From assembly GCA_007570785.1 (NCBI GenBank), contig ML661885.1, positions 34,947,696-35,011,695 on the forward strand: a stretch of DNA of 64,000 nt, in the 5' to 3' direction. The notes beneath the pieces are model-generated. The model was not told where the DNA came from. It did not search any database and was given only the letters and a program-made list of their open reading frames with translations. This DNA comes from Antilocapra americana. Taxonomy: Eukaryota; Chordata; Mammalia; Artiodactyla; Antilocapridae. Below, one piece after another: positions 21,771 through 32,247 of the stretch. Every line of letters starts with the position of its first letter. The stretch's first letter is position 1. The translations under genes and the position numbers were made by a program.

Positions 21771-22313
21771 TTACCTCCATGCTCCTTGGAAGGAAAGTTA
21801 TCACCAACCTAGATAGCATATTGAAAAGCAGAGACATTATTTTGCCAACAAAGGTCCTTCTAGTCAAGGCTATGGTTTTTCCAGTGGTTATGTATGGATA
21901 TGAGAGTTGGACAGTGAAGAAAGCTGAGTGCCAAAGAATTGATGCTTTAGAACTGTGGTGTTGGAGAAGACTTTTGAGGGTCCCTTGGACTGCAAGAAGA
22001 TCCAACCAGTCCATCCTAAAGGAGATCAGTCCTGGGTGTTCATTGGAAGGACCGATGTTGAAGCTGAAACTCCAATACTTTGGCCACCTCATGTGAAGAG
22101 TTGACTCATTGGAAAAGACCCTAATGCTGGGAAGGATTGGGGGTGAGAAGAGAAGGGGACGACAGAGGATGAGATGGCTGGATGACATCACTGACTTGAT
22201 GGACATGGGTTTGGGTGGACTCCAGGACTTGGTGATGGACAGGGAGGACTGGCGTCCTGCGGTTCATGGGGTCGCAAAGAGTAGGATACTACTGAGCGAA
22301 TGAACTGAACCGA
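21771..22313 (+). mobile_element. BovB LINE 3' end (sense)
   Basis: Sense BovB, last 540 bp. A 109-residue open stretch (21767-22096) holds MVFPVVMYGYESWTVKKAEC, ELWCWRRLLRVPWTARRSNQ and SILKEISPGCSLEGPMLKL. It stops at CTCATGTGA, where intact BovB has an Arg codon, and continues in the 64-residue stretch from 22109. The tail reads GAACTGAACCGAACCGA. It shares its stop and the GGGTGTTCATTGGAAGGAC variant with the copy at 46155-48489. Confidence 0.93.
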
Positions 22314-22864
22314 ACCGATGCCCTAAATAAAAAAAACCAAATCAGCCAAAGGCTGTTTTTGGCATTTCTCACCAACCTTTTTCTTTTCTTAATGAGTGTC
22401 TTTTGCCTCCTGGCACTCAGTAACCTTTGATATCTACCATTCAACCTCTATCTAGGTCTGCCCTTTCCTAAGGGCTTTAAGCTCTCAGTTACACTCTCTT
22501 CCACCTCTCCATACCAATCAAAGCTGATGTGACTAGAGGAGAAATGTAGCTTTACTGTCAAGGAAGTAATTTTCGGGGATATAAGTATCATTTTAAGAGA
22601 ATATTACCATTTTAAAAAACCAAGCTGGATGCCTAAGATTGGAAATTACTGAAGAGTCATTAGCGAGTGAGAGGCCTCCTGGACGCTCGTTATCTAATCC
22701 AAGCAGCTACTTCTCTCTGCACTTCAGCTCCTTGAACTTCCACACACACTCTCCACACCCAGCCAGCACCGAGGCAACACAGCTTAAAGCAAGGGATTTG
22801 GTGTGCAGTCCCAGAAGAGTACTAGAAACAGGGACAACAAGGAATGAGTTTTGAATAATTCTAA
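22314..22864. other. No recognised feature
   Basis: No repeat family or gene recognised. Confidence 0.45.
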
Positions 22865-23083
22865 ATTTCCCACGTGGTGCTAGTGGTAAAGAATTCACCT
22901 GCCAAAGCAGGAGACAGAAGAGACCAGGGTTTGATCCCTGGGTCGGGAAGATTTCCTGGAGGAGGAAATGGCAATCCACTCCAGTATTCCTGCCTGGAGA
23001 ATCCCAGGGACAGAGGAAGCTGGCAGGCTATGATCCATGGGGTCACAGAGTTGGACATAACTGAAGTGACTTGGCATACACAT
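22865..23083 (+). mobile_element. Bov-tA SINE (sense)
   Basis: Head AAATTTCCCACGTGGTGCTA, B-box-like GGTTTGATCCC, body CACTCCAGTATTCCTGCCTG, tail GACTTGGCATACACATA. No clear TSD. The open frames that overlap it on both strands are SINE readings. Confidence 0.92.
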
Positions 23084-23426
23084 ACGTTAAAAAAAGTATT
23101 CTTAGTAGATATTTTATCTGTGTAACACAAATTGGATAATTAAAAGCTCTGCATTTTTTAATGTATGTTTGGCATGCTATAAACTCTCTAATAAATGTTC
23201 TTCTTGTACCTTCCTCTTTTCTTATTTGCTGTCATGTTACTTGGCATAGAATACCTACTTCCTCTTTGAGTTATTCTGCCATAGTCTTTACATTCCTTCC
23301 TTGTGCATATCAGTTCCCTTGTGCCTATCAAGTGGAAAAAAAAAAAAAACAGAAATAAAAACAAAGCACACTCAAGCAAAGGCCTCAGATGTATGACTCA
23401 TGGGCTAACCAGTCTTGAGCAAAGCA
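23084..23426. other. No recognised feature; A12 run
   Basis: Single-copy-looking sequence with an A-rich run at 23336-23350. Nothing recognised. Confidence 0.45.
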
Positions 23427-23725
23427 TTTTTTTTAACTTTAATATTTTTAATTAATTAATTTTCTTTTCCCATGCTGGCTCTTTGTTGCTGCACAGACTC
23501 TCTCTAGTTGTGTTAAGATGGGGCTACTCTTCATCAAGGTGCATGGGCTTCTCACTGCGGTGGCTTCTCTTGCTGCAGAACAGGGGCTCAGTAGTTCTGG
23601 GCTTAGTTGTTCCATGGCATGTGGGATCTTCCCAGACCAGGGGTTGAACCTCTGCCCCCTGCACTGGCAGGCAGAGTCTTTTGTTTTTATTGCAGATTCA
23701 AAACCATTGGACCACTAGGGAGGTT
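23427..23725 (-). mobile_element. Long CHR-1-type SINE (antisense) with imperfect TSD
   Basis: Antisense long CHR: AATTAATTAATTTTC tail, TGCTGGCTCTTTGTTGCTGC, TTCTCACTGCGGTGGCTTCT, GGCATGTGGGATCTTCCCAG, then the reversed head CCATTGGACCACTAGGGAG. An extra TTTTGTTTTTATTGC-like stretch interrupts the head. Flanked by CTTGAGCAAAGCA (23414-23426) and CTTGGGCATAGCA (23726-23738), 11 of 13 identical. Confidence 0.83.
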
Positions 23726-23859
23726 CTTGGGCATAGCACTTATCATGTATTTCTTAGCTTAACAATGGTGAGGTAGACTCACCTTGGGAAGGTCCTTTTC
23801 AGTTCCAGGATTCTACAATTTAAGCCTTTGTTTAGACACATGTCATTCATCTTGGCGAG

Positions 23860-23990
23860 AAGGTGGGGAAGGTGAGTAATATTATCTCCATGTTGCCGAT
23901 GAAGAAATGAGGGGTTGCATACCTGCCAAGTAGCAGTGTAAGGAACCAAAGCCAGGTACTAGCTGACTTTAATCTCTACAGAGAAAGGTA
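23860..23990 (-). mobile_element. MIR-like fragment (antisense)
   Basis: AATATTATCTCCATGTTGCC then GATGAAGAAATGAGGGGTTG and CCAAAGCCAGGTACTAGCTG resembles antisense MIR (ATTATTATCCCCATTTTACAGATGAGGAAACTGAGG). Diverged. Confidence 0.45.
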
Positions 23991-24610
23991 AGGCACTACT
24001 TCCCAATACAAAGAGAAAGCAAAGAAGGTCATGTAGGTGGGATATTAAGGGTTACCTACCAACCTATAGATAGAAGCAGGGGTTTCACTCTCTTAAGATA
24101 TGGGGTTGTAATGTAGATATATCAGACTGTATTAGATTACAATGACTAAGGGAAATTATTACTATATTCCCCCAGAGTAACAAATCTGTGTTAGACCTTA
24201 TAGTTGTTGAACATCACCTATGAATGGAGGATCTTGCCACACAAGATAAAAAGAAAAAGGAAATTGGTTTATTAAAAATAATGTTTAACCTCTTCTTCAT
24301 ACAAAATAATGATGGTTAGTGAATATTTGTTTTATAACTTAAGAAATACTTTTGTGTTGATATACGTTGGTTCTCTATATTTTAGGGGAAAATGTAAATT
24401 TTAGATGTATTTCTTTGTTGGCATCCTCAGCATAATAGTACATGCTAATCAACATAATATTTCCATTTATGAGTTTAAAATTATTATTCTATTAAGCAGG
24501 GGAAACAGAATATGGGCACTGGCAATGACAATGATTTCTTCCGCCAACTGTACCATCTTCAATATTTATCACTCCTTTAGGGGTCATGGCAGTAGCTGGA
24601 TGTGTAGAAC
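23991..24610. other. No recognised feature
   Basis: No repeat family or gene recognised in about 620 bp. Confidence 0.45.
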
Positions 24611-24725
24611 CCTAAACTAGTAGTCAGATGAGCAGATTTATTCCTGGAACTTTCACTGACTCACTTAGTGACCATGTGCCCATCAGTTGATCTCCCTCAA
24701 GTTCTCAGATCTTAAAATTTAGTGG
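24611..24725 (+). mobile_element. MIR SINE fragment (sense)
   Basis: TTATTCCTGGAACTTTCACT, CACTTAGTGACCATGTGCCC and TCAAGTTCTCAGATCTTAAA align in order with the MIR core (TCCTGGCTCTGCCACTTACTAGCTGTGTGACC..TCAGTTTCCTCATCTGTAAA). Confidence 0.5.
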
Positions 24726-24730
24726 TGTTT

Positions 24731-24937
24731 CAGACTTTCCTAGTGCTCAGACAGTAAAGCATCTGCCTGCAGTGCAGGAGACTTGAGTTCAATCTCTGGG
24801 TGGGGAAGATCCCATGGAGAAGGGAATGGCAACCCACTCCAGTATCTTGCCTGGAGAATTCAATGGACAGAGGAGCCTGGTGGGCTATAGTCCAAGGGGT
24901 CGCAAACAGTCAGACATGACTGAATGACTAACACTTG
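24731..24937 (+). mobile_element. Bov-tA SINE (sense)
   Basis: Head AGACTTTCCTAGTGCTCAGA, B-box-like GAGTTCAATCTC, body CAACCCACTCCAGTATCTTG, tail GAATGACTAACACTTG. One base of the usual TATTCTTG block is missing. Confidence 0.92.
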
Positions 24938-24984
24938 TAATTCACTGACCTTTGAGAAACACTGTGAAAGAAGGTATAACTGTG

Positions 24985-25197
24985 GTCGTGTGAGTGTGTT
25001 AGTCACTCAGTTGTGCCCAACTCTTTGTGACCCCATGGACAGTAGCCCACCAGGCTCCTCTGTCCATGGAATTCTCTAGGCAAGAATATTGGAGTGAGTT
25101 GCCATTCCCTTCTCCAGGGGATCTTCCTGACCCAGGGATTGAACCTGGGTCTCGTGCAATGCAGGCAGATTCTTTACCATCTGAGCCAACAGGTAAG
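24985..25197 (-). mobile_element. Bov-tA SINE (antisense) with short TSD
   Basis: Antisense full-length copy from GTGTGAGTGTGTTAGTCACT to TACCATCTGAGCCAACAGG. TAACTGTG at 24977-24984 and 25198-25205 flanks it. It sits only 50 bp from the sense copy at 24731-24937, making an inverted SINE pair. Confidence 0.9.
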
Positions 25198-25205
25198 TAA
25201 CTGTG

Positions 25206-25856
25206 TTTAGAAAATGTATAAAGGGTAAGGGCAGAAAAGCTAAGACTTGAATCTTAGTCAACTTAGTGTGAGGCATAACTATTTGTTTTAAAGAGAATTT
25301 ACAGTTCATTTCACCATTTCTAAATGTTATCATCTTTCCTTCAGTCTTTCTTCTTTTTCATTTGTAGGGAAAAGGGGACTGAAGAAAAATCAGGGTTCAT
25401 TTTCCCTTTCCCACTCCAACCTTGTAAGTCTGATTCTGCTCTTTCATAATGATGCAGTTGAGTGTTATTCAGAATGTTAATGCAGTTACACATTAAATGG
25501 AAGGAGGGATTCCTCATTTTTCAGAAAGGGGAAAGCCCCACATATTTCTAAAATCTCTTCAGAGCTTGTTTCACTGCTTCTATTTGTTCACAATTGCTGA
25601 GCTGCTCTGCCTCAAGGACACAAAGACAGTGAAGATGTGGTGTGACACCAAGAACTCACAGATGAAAGGCATTAGATACTTAAACAATTAGCACACTACA
25701 GGTCTGTGAGTATGAAGTGAAAGAAGACAGCATAGAGGAGACAGGAGCATCTTAAAAGAGGCCAAAAAGTGGTTTATCAGTTAACCTTGCTGCACCATGG
25801 AGGCAAGGAAAAAGGTCATTTTCTAGACACTGTAAGTTTTATAGTAATGTTTGTTT
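25206..25856. other. No recognised feature
   Basis: No gene or repeat family recognised. A 64-residue frame at 25497-25691 matches nothing I know. Confidence 0.45.
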
Positions 25857-26230
25857 TAATGAATATTTAATCAAGCTGAATTGTACACCAGGCAGTGTGC
25901 CAGGCAGCAGTAAAGTCTATAAAAGCATCAGTTTGGAAGTTGGATAGATAAAATTACAATTCCATTTCTGGCTATAGGTGTGACCTTGGGCAAGCTGGCT
26001 GACCTCTCAAAATCTGTTTCCTCATTTAGAGAATGGAGATTATAGATAAAAGTATCTATACCTCACAAGGTTGTATGAAGATTAAATGAAAGGATACATA
26101 TAAAGACTCAGCCCAGTCTTTGGCACCTTGTAAGATGTAAGTGTTCAGTAAATACTGGCTATTATTGATTAATCTATATATAGTTTCTCATTGAAGTCTT
26201 GCAACAATCCAGTGGACAGGCATTCCTAAA
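25857..26230 (-). mobile_element. MIR (antisense) apparently split by a second MIR
   Basis: The left piece, 25857-25915 (TACACCAGGCAGTGTGCCAG), and the right piece, 26172-26230 (TCTCATTGAAGTCTTGCAAC then AATCCAGTGGACAGG), are consecutive parts of antisense MIR (..GTGCCAGGCACTGTGCTA../..ATCTCATTTAATCCTCACAACAACCCTGTGAGG). The sense MIR at 25925-26166 lies between them. Confidence 0.5.
25925..26166 (+). mobile_element. MIR SINE (sense), near full length
   Basis: CATTTCTGGCTATAGGTGTG, ACCTTGGGCAAGCTGGCTGA, CCTCTCAAAATCTGTTTCCT, CATTTAGAGAATGGAGATTA, CTCACAAGGTTGTATGAAGA, TTAAATGAAAGGATACATAT and CAGTAAATACTGGCTATTAT follow MIR from head to tail. One of the best-preserved old SINEs in the window. 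Confidence 0.8.
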
Positions 26231-28390
26231 ATCAGGTCACTAGAAGAGGACTGAGCATACAGAGCACAGGAGATGCTAGGAAGGTAGGTTCCCAACCATA
26301 AAAGATGGTGTGTGTGACATAAGGACTTGGAATATATGTAGCAGGCAATGGTAAATCTTAAGAGGATTTTTAAAAGAGAGAACCAATCAGTTCCCTTAAT
26401 ACATTTCAGAAAGATCATTAAGATGGCAGTGTGGATAATGGATTGGAAGGGCACGAAGAAAGAAAAGAAGGTTAGAAGTCCAGTTAGGAATTCCTTGTAA
26501 TAAAGTACTCTGAGATACAGTAGTATGGGAAATTCCAAATGCAACACTACAGAGCTTCAGCAAAAAATGGCTGGCAGATCCACTGCCCCTCCAGTCTTAA
26601 CCTCTTCCTACATCCTGTCATGACAAAAGCTTTAGGACTTGCCTTACGGCTAACGTTTTCAACTATGAATTCCACCAGCCATCTTTTCAGATTGGTTGTC
26701 TTTGTTAGCAAGTGGCATGAAGCTTAATCACCTCTGAAAAGACAGCAGGTAAGTCCCTTGCTGGCACTGGGAGAACCAAGCATCGTGCAGTTGTTCCCTG
26801 ACTGCAGGGGAAAAGCAGACAGCAGAAGCTCTAAAAACATTCGGGTAGTTTGCTAGCTTTATCATTTTTGTCATCTTCATATGTTGGTTATGTTATCATT
26901 ATCAGTCTCCTGTATTGATTCAACGGCAGTAAATTATCCATGGTAGGAAAGGTGATACGAAATATAAACAGAATATCTCACTTTATATTGATTTACCACC
27001 ACATACCTAATGTTTCATCTTTTTCTATTTCAAAAAGCCTATTTTCCACATTTCATGTTCCTGCTGGGAACAGCAGTCCCTTTTCGCTATTTTTGCTTAA
27101 AATCATCAATGGTAAAACATATGCTTTGCAAGACAAAGGAGAGTAAGGGAAGATGAAAACATGTTGATGGGCAGTCTTCTCTCAACAAAACTGAAGCCAG
27201 TTCACAAGAACTGCTATCTTGATTATGGACCAGTGTCTGAATATATACTTTGAGAAATGTATGAGAAATCAAGTTTTGAAATACTACCTTTTCTATCCTG
27301 AAATCCTCCCTTTCTGCTTGTGCTCTGATCCAGTTTTTATTAACAAGACATGTTTTCTCAGAGTTGCCATGATTTCAGCTGTTTGCATAACATGTAGATG
27401 TACCTTGAGATAAATCTGGTTGCTGACTTGAAAGGTTAACTACCTAGAAAAAAGAGTCAAGACCTTGAGGAAAATAAGGGTCTGGGCATTTTCTATTTTT
27501 CAGGATTTGCAATTTTGAAATGATAAAATATGTGTGCTATCCCTTAAGCTACAGAGTATAGTGAAAATTAAGCTGCATCTAAAACATATTACTATATGTG
27601 TTAAAAATTGACTTGAAATATGATATACTTAAAACGAGAAATTGTAAATGTCTTGAAGAATTAAATTATGGAGTAAATTAAACTATGGACTATTAATCTA
27701 ATAGTTTTGAAACTGAGAAAAAGCATCACAACAATAGTGAATAATAACCTGGAGATAGTTTCTTCAAGTTTAAGATTTGGTGGTGGTTGTTATGATTATT
27801 ACAAAAATTTATGATGTTAAATCAGTAAATCAGCTTTAGGACTTGAAAGAGAAAGTATAGGGGAAAAAGCCATCCTTAAATGAAATATTTATCTGAAGCT
27901 TAAAAAACATGTAGGAGTTTTTAAAAACTAAGAAAAATGAGATGGTTTTAAAGTAAAAAAATATAATGTTAAGATTTAATCATCCACATAGATAAGGTGT
28001 TAGGAAACCAAAGACCAAAGGAGAAATAAATAAACTAATTTAAAAATATGAAAAAAGACTGAATTAAAAGAGAAAAGTCACCAAACTTCCATCAAGGCCA
28101 TGTCTTACAGAGAATGAAATTTGTAGAAATACAAATGAAAATATAAATATAATAAGCAAGAAACAGGAAATACTACTTAAAAATATAATAATCAAATCCA
28201 CAAAAGTGAAAAAGGGTTTTCTTAACTAACAGACCAAGACAATAAATATCAGACATCTACATGATAACTTAAACGATAACTTAAAATTTTTTTTTTTAAA
28301 AAGAATATGAGGTTAAGTGCACAACCCTGACTTGCCTCTAATAAGCAAGCTTAACAGCTCCAGCCCTGAGATATTCCTATAATGCCCAGA
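26231..28390. other. Mostly unassigned; fragment of an ancient repeat at 26330-26500; A-rich to the right
   Basis: At about 26330-26500 the phrases TTCAGAAAGATCATTAAGAT, GGCAGTGTGGATAATGGATT and AGAAGTCCAGTTAGGAATTC resemble the ancient repeat seen more fully at 31025-32130. From 27590 to 28310 the plus strand is strongly A-rich, possibly a very old LINE, but I cannot assign it. No gene is credible; the 119-residue antisense frame at 26188-26547 overlaps repeat sequence. Confidence 0.4.
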
Positions 28391-28436
28391 TTGCATTTCC
28401 GGCAGATTCTTTACCGTCTGAGCCATGTGTAAAGCC
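28391..28436 (-). mobile_element. Bov-tA head remnant (antisense)
   Basis: GGCAGATTCTTTACCGTCTG then AGCCATGTGTAAAGCCC is the reversed tRNA-like head of Bov-tA with no body attached on the left. It is either a head-only fragment or the remainder of a deleted copy. Confidence 0.65.
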
Positions 28437-28815
28437 CTGTTTTGTTTTTGTTTTTCCCTTTTTAAAATGGTTTCTTTTTTGCCTTGAAAGAATTTATGCT
28501 ATTAAACACACACAGGCTATTAGAGCAAAGTGAGATTACCTTCTCTCTGATTCATTGTAGGAACTCCTTTGTTTCTCTTTTTTCAGCAATGAGCAGCCTT
28601 TAGTTATATACCAAAGCCCCAAGTTCATTTTAACTCTAGGTTAAAAGACAGTTTTGACTCTTGGACAATTTTGATGATGCACGGGGAATCATATGACCTA
28701 CATCTGTGTAACTGGGGTAAGGGTTGCTTTGTAGGCCTCTTTGTACGCACGTTATGCAACATTTTTATACCACAGTTTCCTTCTCTCTAAAATGGAAATA
28801 AAGTTAGCCCTGCCT
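28437..28815. other. No recognised feature
   Basis: No gene or repeat family recognised. Confidence 0.45.
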
Positions 28816-28824
28816 ACTTCATGA

Positions 28825-29040
28825 AGTTTCCCTCATGCCTCAGATGGTAGAGTCTGCCTGCAATGTAGGAGATCTGGGTTCGATCCCTGGGTCGGGAAGA
28901 TCCTCTGAAGAAGGAAATAGCAACCCACTCTAGTATTCTTGCCTGGGAAATCCCATGGACAGAGGAGCCTGGTGGGCTACATCCCATGAGGTCGCTAAGA
29001 GTCAGACACGACTGAGTGACACACACACACACACACACAC
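28825..29040 (+). mobile_element. Bov-tA SINE (sense) with TSD and CA tail
   Basis: Head AGTTTCCCTCATGCCTCAGA, B-box-like GGTTCGATCCC (intact), body CAACCCACTCTAGTATTCTT, tail GACTGAGTGAC followed by (AC)n. ACTTCATGA at 28816-28824 and 29041-29049 flanks it. The intact B box and regular tail suggest a fairly young copy. Confidence 0.94.
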
Positions 29041-29042
29041 AC
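29019..29042. repeat. (AC)12 microsatellite at SINE tail
   Basis: Twelve uninterrupted AC units at the 3' end of the Bov-tA, including the first bases of the right TSD. Likely length-polymorphic. Confidence 0.92.
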
Positions 29043-30062
29043 TTCATGAGGATGTTAAGGAATTTTAAGTAAAATGAGAATGCTGTAAAGGTTTTTAGAA
29101 ATGATGCAGTGCAGAGAAAATTCCAGTTATTCTCTACTACTGATAAAAATAGTAGTAGATTTACACTCAAGACACACTTAAAGAAGAAAAACAATTCCAA
29201 TGCCCTTAGGCATAAATGAACGTCAATTATGAGTGTACATTGCATCACTGGCTGACTCTGAGACCTCATCCTGCACTATTACTACTCTGTCCAGTTGTAC
29301 TGTTTCCGTTCTGTGAACAAACCGCATTTGTTTTCATCTTCCAACCTTTGTATTTACAATCTCTCTACCTGATTAGCTATTCTCCTGGCTTCTTGTATGG
29401 CTTCTCATCATACGGGTTTCAACTCTAACGACACCTTCTCAGAGATGCCCCCCACCATCATCCAAGCTAATCACACCACTGCCCCACCCCACAACAGTCT
29501 CACATGATCACATAACTCTATATTTTTCCTACTCTTAATATTCTCTTCCTAACACTTACTATTGAAATATCTTACCTGTTTTTCACTTGTTCATGGAGAA
29601 ATCACCACCATGTAAGGGCACAGTGTCCTTTTTACAGACAACCTGAGTAACAACTTAGCAGTCTGTCACTAAGCTAGATTGGACTGCCAACACTTCGGAC
29701 GACGGTCAGGAAGTTCACGGTGACCTTGTCAAATCAAAGAAATGATCAGCTGGAAAACTGACTTCCCAAAGGAACAAGGTGGGTAGGGAAGGACGTGCAA
29801 TTGATAATTTTCCAAATGATGCATTTAGATAAGTAATGATATCCTTTTACTAATTAAATTCAATATATATTTACACAGCCTTCAGATAACTGATTTGTCT
29901 GTAATTTCTGTTTAGCAGCATATGTAACGCTGTTTTAAAGCAGCCTCTCTCACTTAGTCCAGTCATCTAAAGCAAAACTGTGACGTGTCACATTTACTGC
30001 TGGCATTCCCCAACCTCCTCTTTCATAAAGTGTTTCTTGACTCTTGAGATATTTAATTCCCT
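29043..30062. other. No recognised feature over 1 kb
   Basis: No gene or firm repeat family. Open frames here are under 75 residues and match nothing I know. Confidence 0.45.
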
Positions 30063-30290
30063 TTCACTCCCAGGTGGTGCGAGTGGTAAAGAACTCGCCT
30101 GCCGAGGCAGGGGTTAGAAGCGATGAAGGTTCTATCCCTGAGTCTGGAAGATCCCCTGGAGGTGAGCACAGCAACCCACTCCAGTATTCTTGCCTGGAGA
30201 ATCCCATGGACAGAGGAGGCTGATGGGCTACAGTCCATGAGGTCGCAGAGAGTTCGACACGACTGAAGTGACTTAGCATACATGCACGCA
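30063..30290 (+). mobile_element. Bov-tA SINE (sense)
   Basis: Head TTCACTCCCAGGTGGTGCGA, GGTTCTATCCC at the B box, body CACTCCAGTATTCTTGCCTG, tail GACTTAGCATACATGCACGC. Belongs to the head variant CCCAGGTGGTGCTAGTGG also seen at 9511 and 22865. Confidence 0.92.
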
Positions 30291-30854
30291 CTATTTACAC
30301 ACCTGCCTCACAACTCTCCAAGGCCCTGCTTTCAGCTGTCAGCAGATCTCTGTTGGCAGTTTCTTCTAAATTCCAATTCAGTAGTATACATAACCCAACC
30401 GTGACACTCTGTGAAATGCATAATTATAACTGTCTGCATATATGTCTGTCTTTCTCATTAAATTCTACTTTTCTTACCAAATACAGAGCTCTAGCACTTA
30501 TTTATTACAGAACACAGTAGACATTCAATAAATGCTTTCATTTTGTATTTTTCCAGAGCGTTGCTTTTTTCTTTCAACATTGCCCATATGTTACTTTATT
30601 ATTACTACTAGAACGTAAACATGAGGGGGATTGGGGTCATTTGTTTGTACACCTTCCATGTTAAAAACTCAAACTTTCTTTTCAGAAAAGATAAATTCAA
30701 AGGGTGACAAAGAAAAGAGGCAGTGCCAGGTCAGGCAACTCTCAATTTTCCACTTAACTGGAAGAAAAACATATTACAGTAAATCCCAGAGAATAGTTGA
30801 ATCTATATATAGTCCTATTTTTCCAATTGATCTACTCAGGGACTTAAATAAGAA
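30291..30854. other. No firm feature
   Basis: A short MIR/L2-3'-end-like phrase (AGTAGACATTCAATAAATGC) occurs at about 30507-30530. Otherwise nothing recognised. Confidence 0.4.
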
Positions 30855-31022
30855 GTGGTCTGAACATAGACTGCAAAATCAAGTCTTGGGTTTGAATCCC
30901 GATTCTGACCCTTAGCTTGTTTGACTTCAGGCAAATTTCTTAATCATTCTGCAATTTAACTTCCTTGTTTATAATACAGGGGTAATAATTATACCGAATG
31001 AACAGGGTTGATATCTGAGGAT
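30855..31022 (+). mobile_element. MIR SINE (sense)
   Basis: GGTCTGAACATAGACTGCAA, GTCTTGGGTTTGAATCCCGA (tRNA-like head with B box), TTCTGACCCTTAGCTTGTTT and TTTAACTTCCTTGTTTATAA match MIR in order. Confidence 0.72.
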
Positions 31023-32130
31023 ACAGTCAACAAATGTTTTTTGAGGCTATATTATTACACACTAAACTCTGTTCTTGGTATAAGAGAAAGAATATGGAAA
31101 AAAAAGACAAAAAAATTCTTCGTCACAAGGTTTGCATTCCAGTTAGCAAGATAAATATCACACATGTATTTGTTACTGATAAGTGCTAAGGAGGAAAAAA
31201 AAACCAGAGAAGAAAGGTATGAAATGTGGTGGGGCTGGAGGGTTTTAAGTTTTAGATAAGGTGGACAGGGAAAGTCACATTGAAAAGTTGTAACTCCTGA
31301 AAAAAGGCTGCAGAACATGAGGGAGCTGGCTATATTAGCCTCTATAAGAAGAGCCTCCAAGGCTCAGTCATGTCCAGTTCTTTGACACTCTGTAGACTGT
31401 ACCTGCCGGGCTCCTTAATCTGTGGGGTTTTCCACTGGAGTGGGTTGCCATTTTGTCTTTCAGGAAATCTTTCTGACCCAGGCATCAACCTGCATCTTCT
31501 ACCTTTCCTGCATTGGCAGGTAGATTCTTTATCACTGAGCCACCTGGGAATATCCAAGACAGAGGGAACAGCAGTTGAAAAAGCCGTGTGAAAGCAACAA
31601 GCATGTCTGGTGGGTTCAAGGAACAGCAATTGTAGTTGGGATGCAGCGGGCACTGCAGGAAATAAGCTGTGTTTGTGTGTGTGCCTGCGCTCGTGTGGGA
31701 TGGCCAGTTAAGACTCTGTGTACCATGATGAGGACTTCAGCTTGGCTTTCACTCTGAGAGAGAAGAGCTCCTGAAGAGGTTTGGGCGTAGGACAGAGACA
31801 GTGAGATTCACACAGTGAGAGTCCTGGTTCCGCATACCTCCACCTGCCTTCCTAAAAGTTGACAGGTAGAGCGGCGGTGGGGAAAGCAGCAGAGGCAGCG
31901 GGACCAGTCAGGAGGCTGTTGCCACAACACAGCTGAAAGCCGATGGTGTTGGACCTAGAAGGGAGCAGCACAGCTGGCTAAGAGTGGGGCAGATTCTGCA
32001 TTTATTTTGAGCATAGAGCCAGCTGAATCTCAAGGGTGATCAGATATAGAATAGAAGAGGAAAAAGAAGAGTCTTAAAAACATAGCAGTGTCTCTGGTCT
32101 GAACAACTAAAAAAAATGGTGCTTCCATGA
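31023..32130 (+). mobile_element. Long ancient mammalian repeat, interrupted by Bov-tA
   Basis: Phrases typical of a conserved old mammalian interspersed repeat occur in order: GATAAGTGCTAAGGAGGAAA, AGTTTTAGATAAGGTGGACA, AGACAGAGGGAACAGCAGTT, GGGTTCAAGGAACAGCAATT, GGCTTTCACTCTGAGAGAGA, GGGACCAGTCAGGAGGCTGT and GGTCTGAACAACTAA. I know this repeat by its phrases but cannot name it securely. A GT/GC-rich stretch lies at 31668-31695. Non-coding. Confidence 0.5.
31357..31551 (-). mobile_element. Diverged Bov-tA SINE (antisense)
   Basis: TCAGTCATGTCCAGTTCTTT, CACTGGAGTGGGTTGCCATT, TTTCTGACCCAGGCATCAAC and TTATCACTGAGCCACCTGGG. It is more diverged than the other Bov-tA copies, so older. It splits the ancient repeat between AGCCTCCAAGG and AATATCCAAGACAGAGGG. 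Confidence 0.85.
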
Positions 32131-32192
32131 ACTTCCAGGAGCTAATACATGCTTGATGCATGGTTTATATGACTTTGCTAAAATGTGTTAAC

Positions 32193-32247
32193 TGCAAAGG
32201 GCCAGTGGTGCAATGGATAACGCGTCTGACTACGGATCAGAAGATTC
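32193..32247 (+). pseudogene. Tailless tRNA-Arg(ACG) retropseudogene (5' 49 nt)
   Basis: From 32199 the sequence GGGCCAGTGGTGCAATGGAT, continuing through GTCTGACTACGGATCAGAAG, is the 5' part of mammalian tRNA-Arg with anticodon ACG (loop CTACGGA). It ends in the variable loop near 32247, so the T arm, B box and acceptor 3' strand are absent and it cannot be a working tRNA. I see one mismatch to the expected tRNA (T for C at 32209, in the A box). Identical 15-bp repeats, CTAAAATGTGTTAAC at 32178-32192 and 32247-32261, flank it. There is no polyA tail. TGCAAA (32193-32198) precedes the mature 5' end and may be pre-tRNA leader. These traits fit the known class of tailless retropseudogenes made by the L1 machinery. 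Confidence 0.85.

Noticed and set aside
32199..32247. Functional tRNA-Arg gene
   Set aside because: It ends in the variable loop. T arm, B box and 3' acceptor strand are missing and a 15-bp TSD follows directly.
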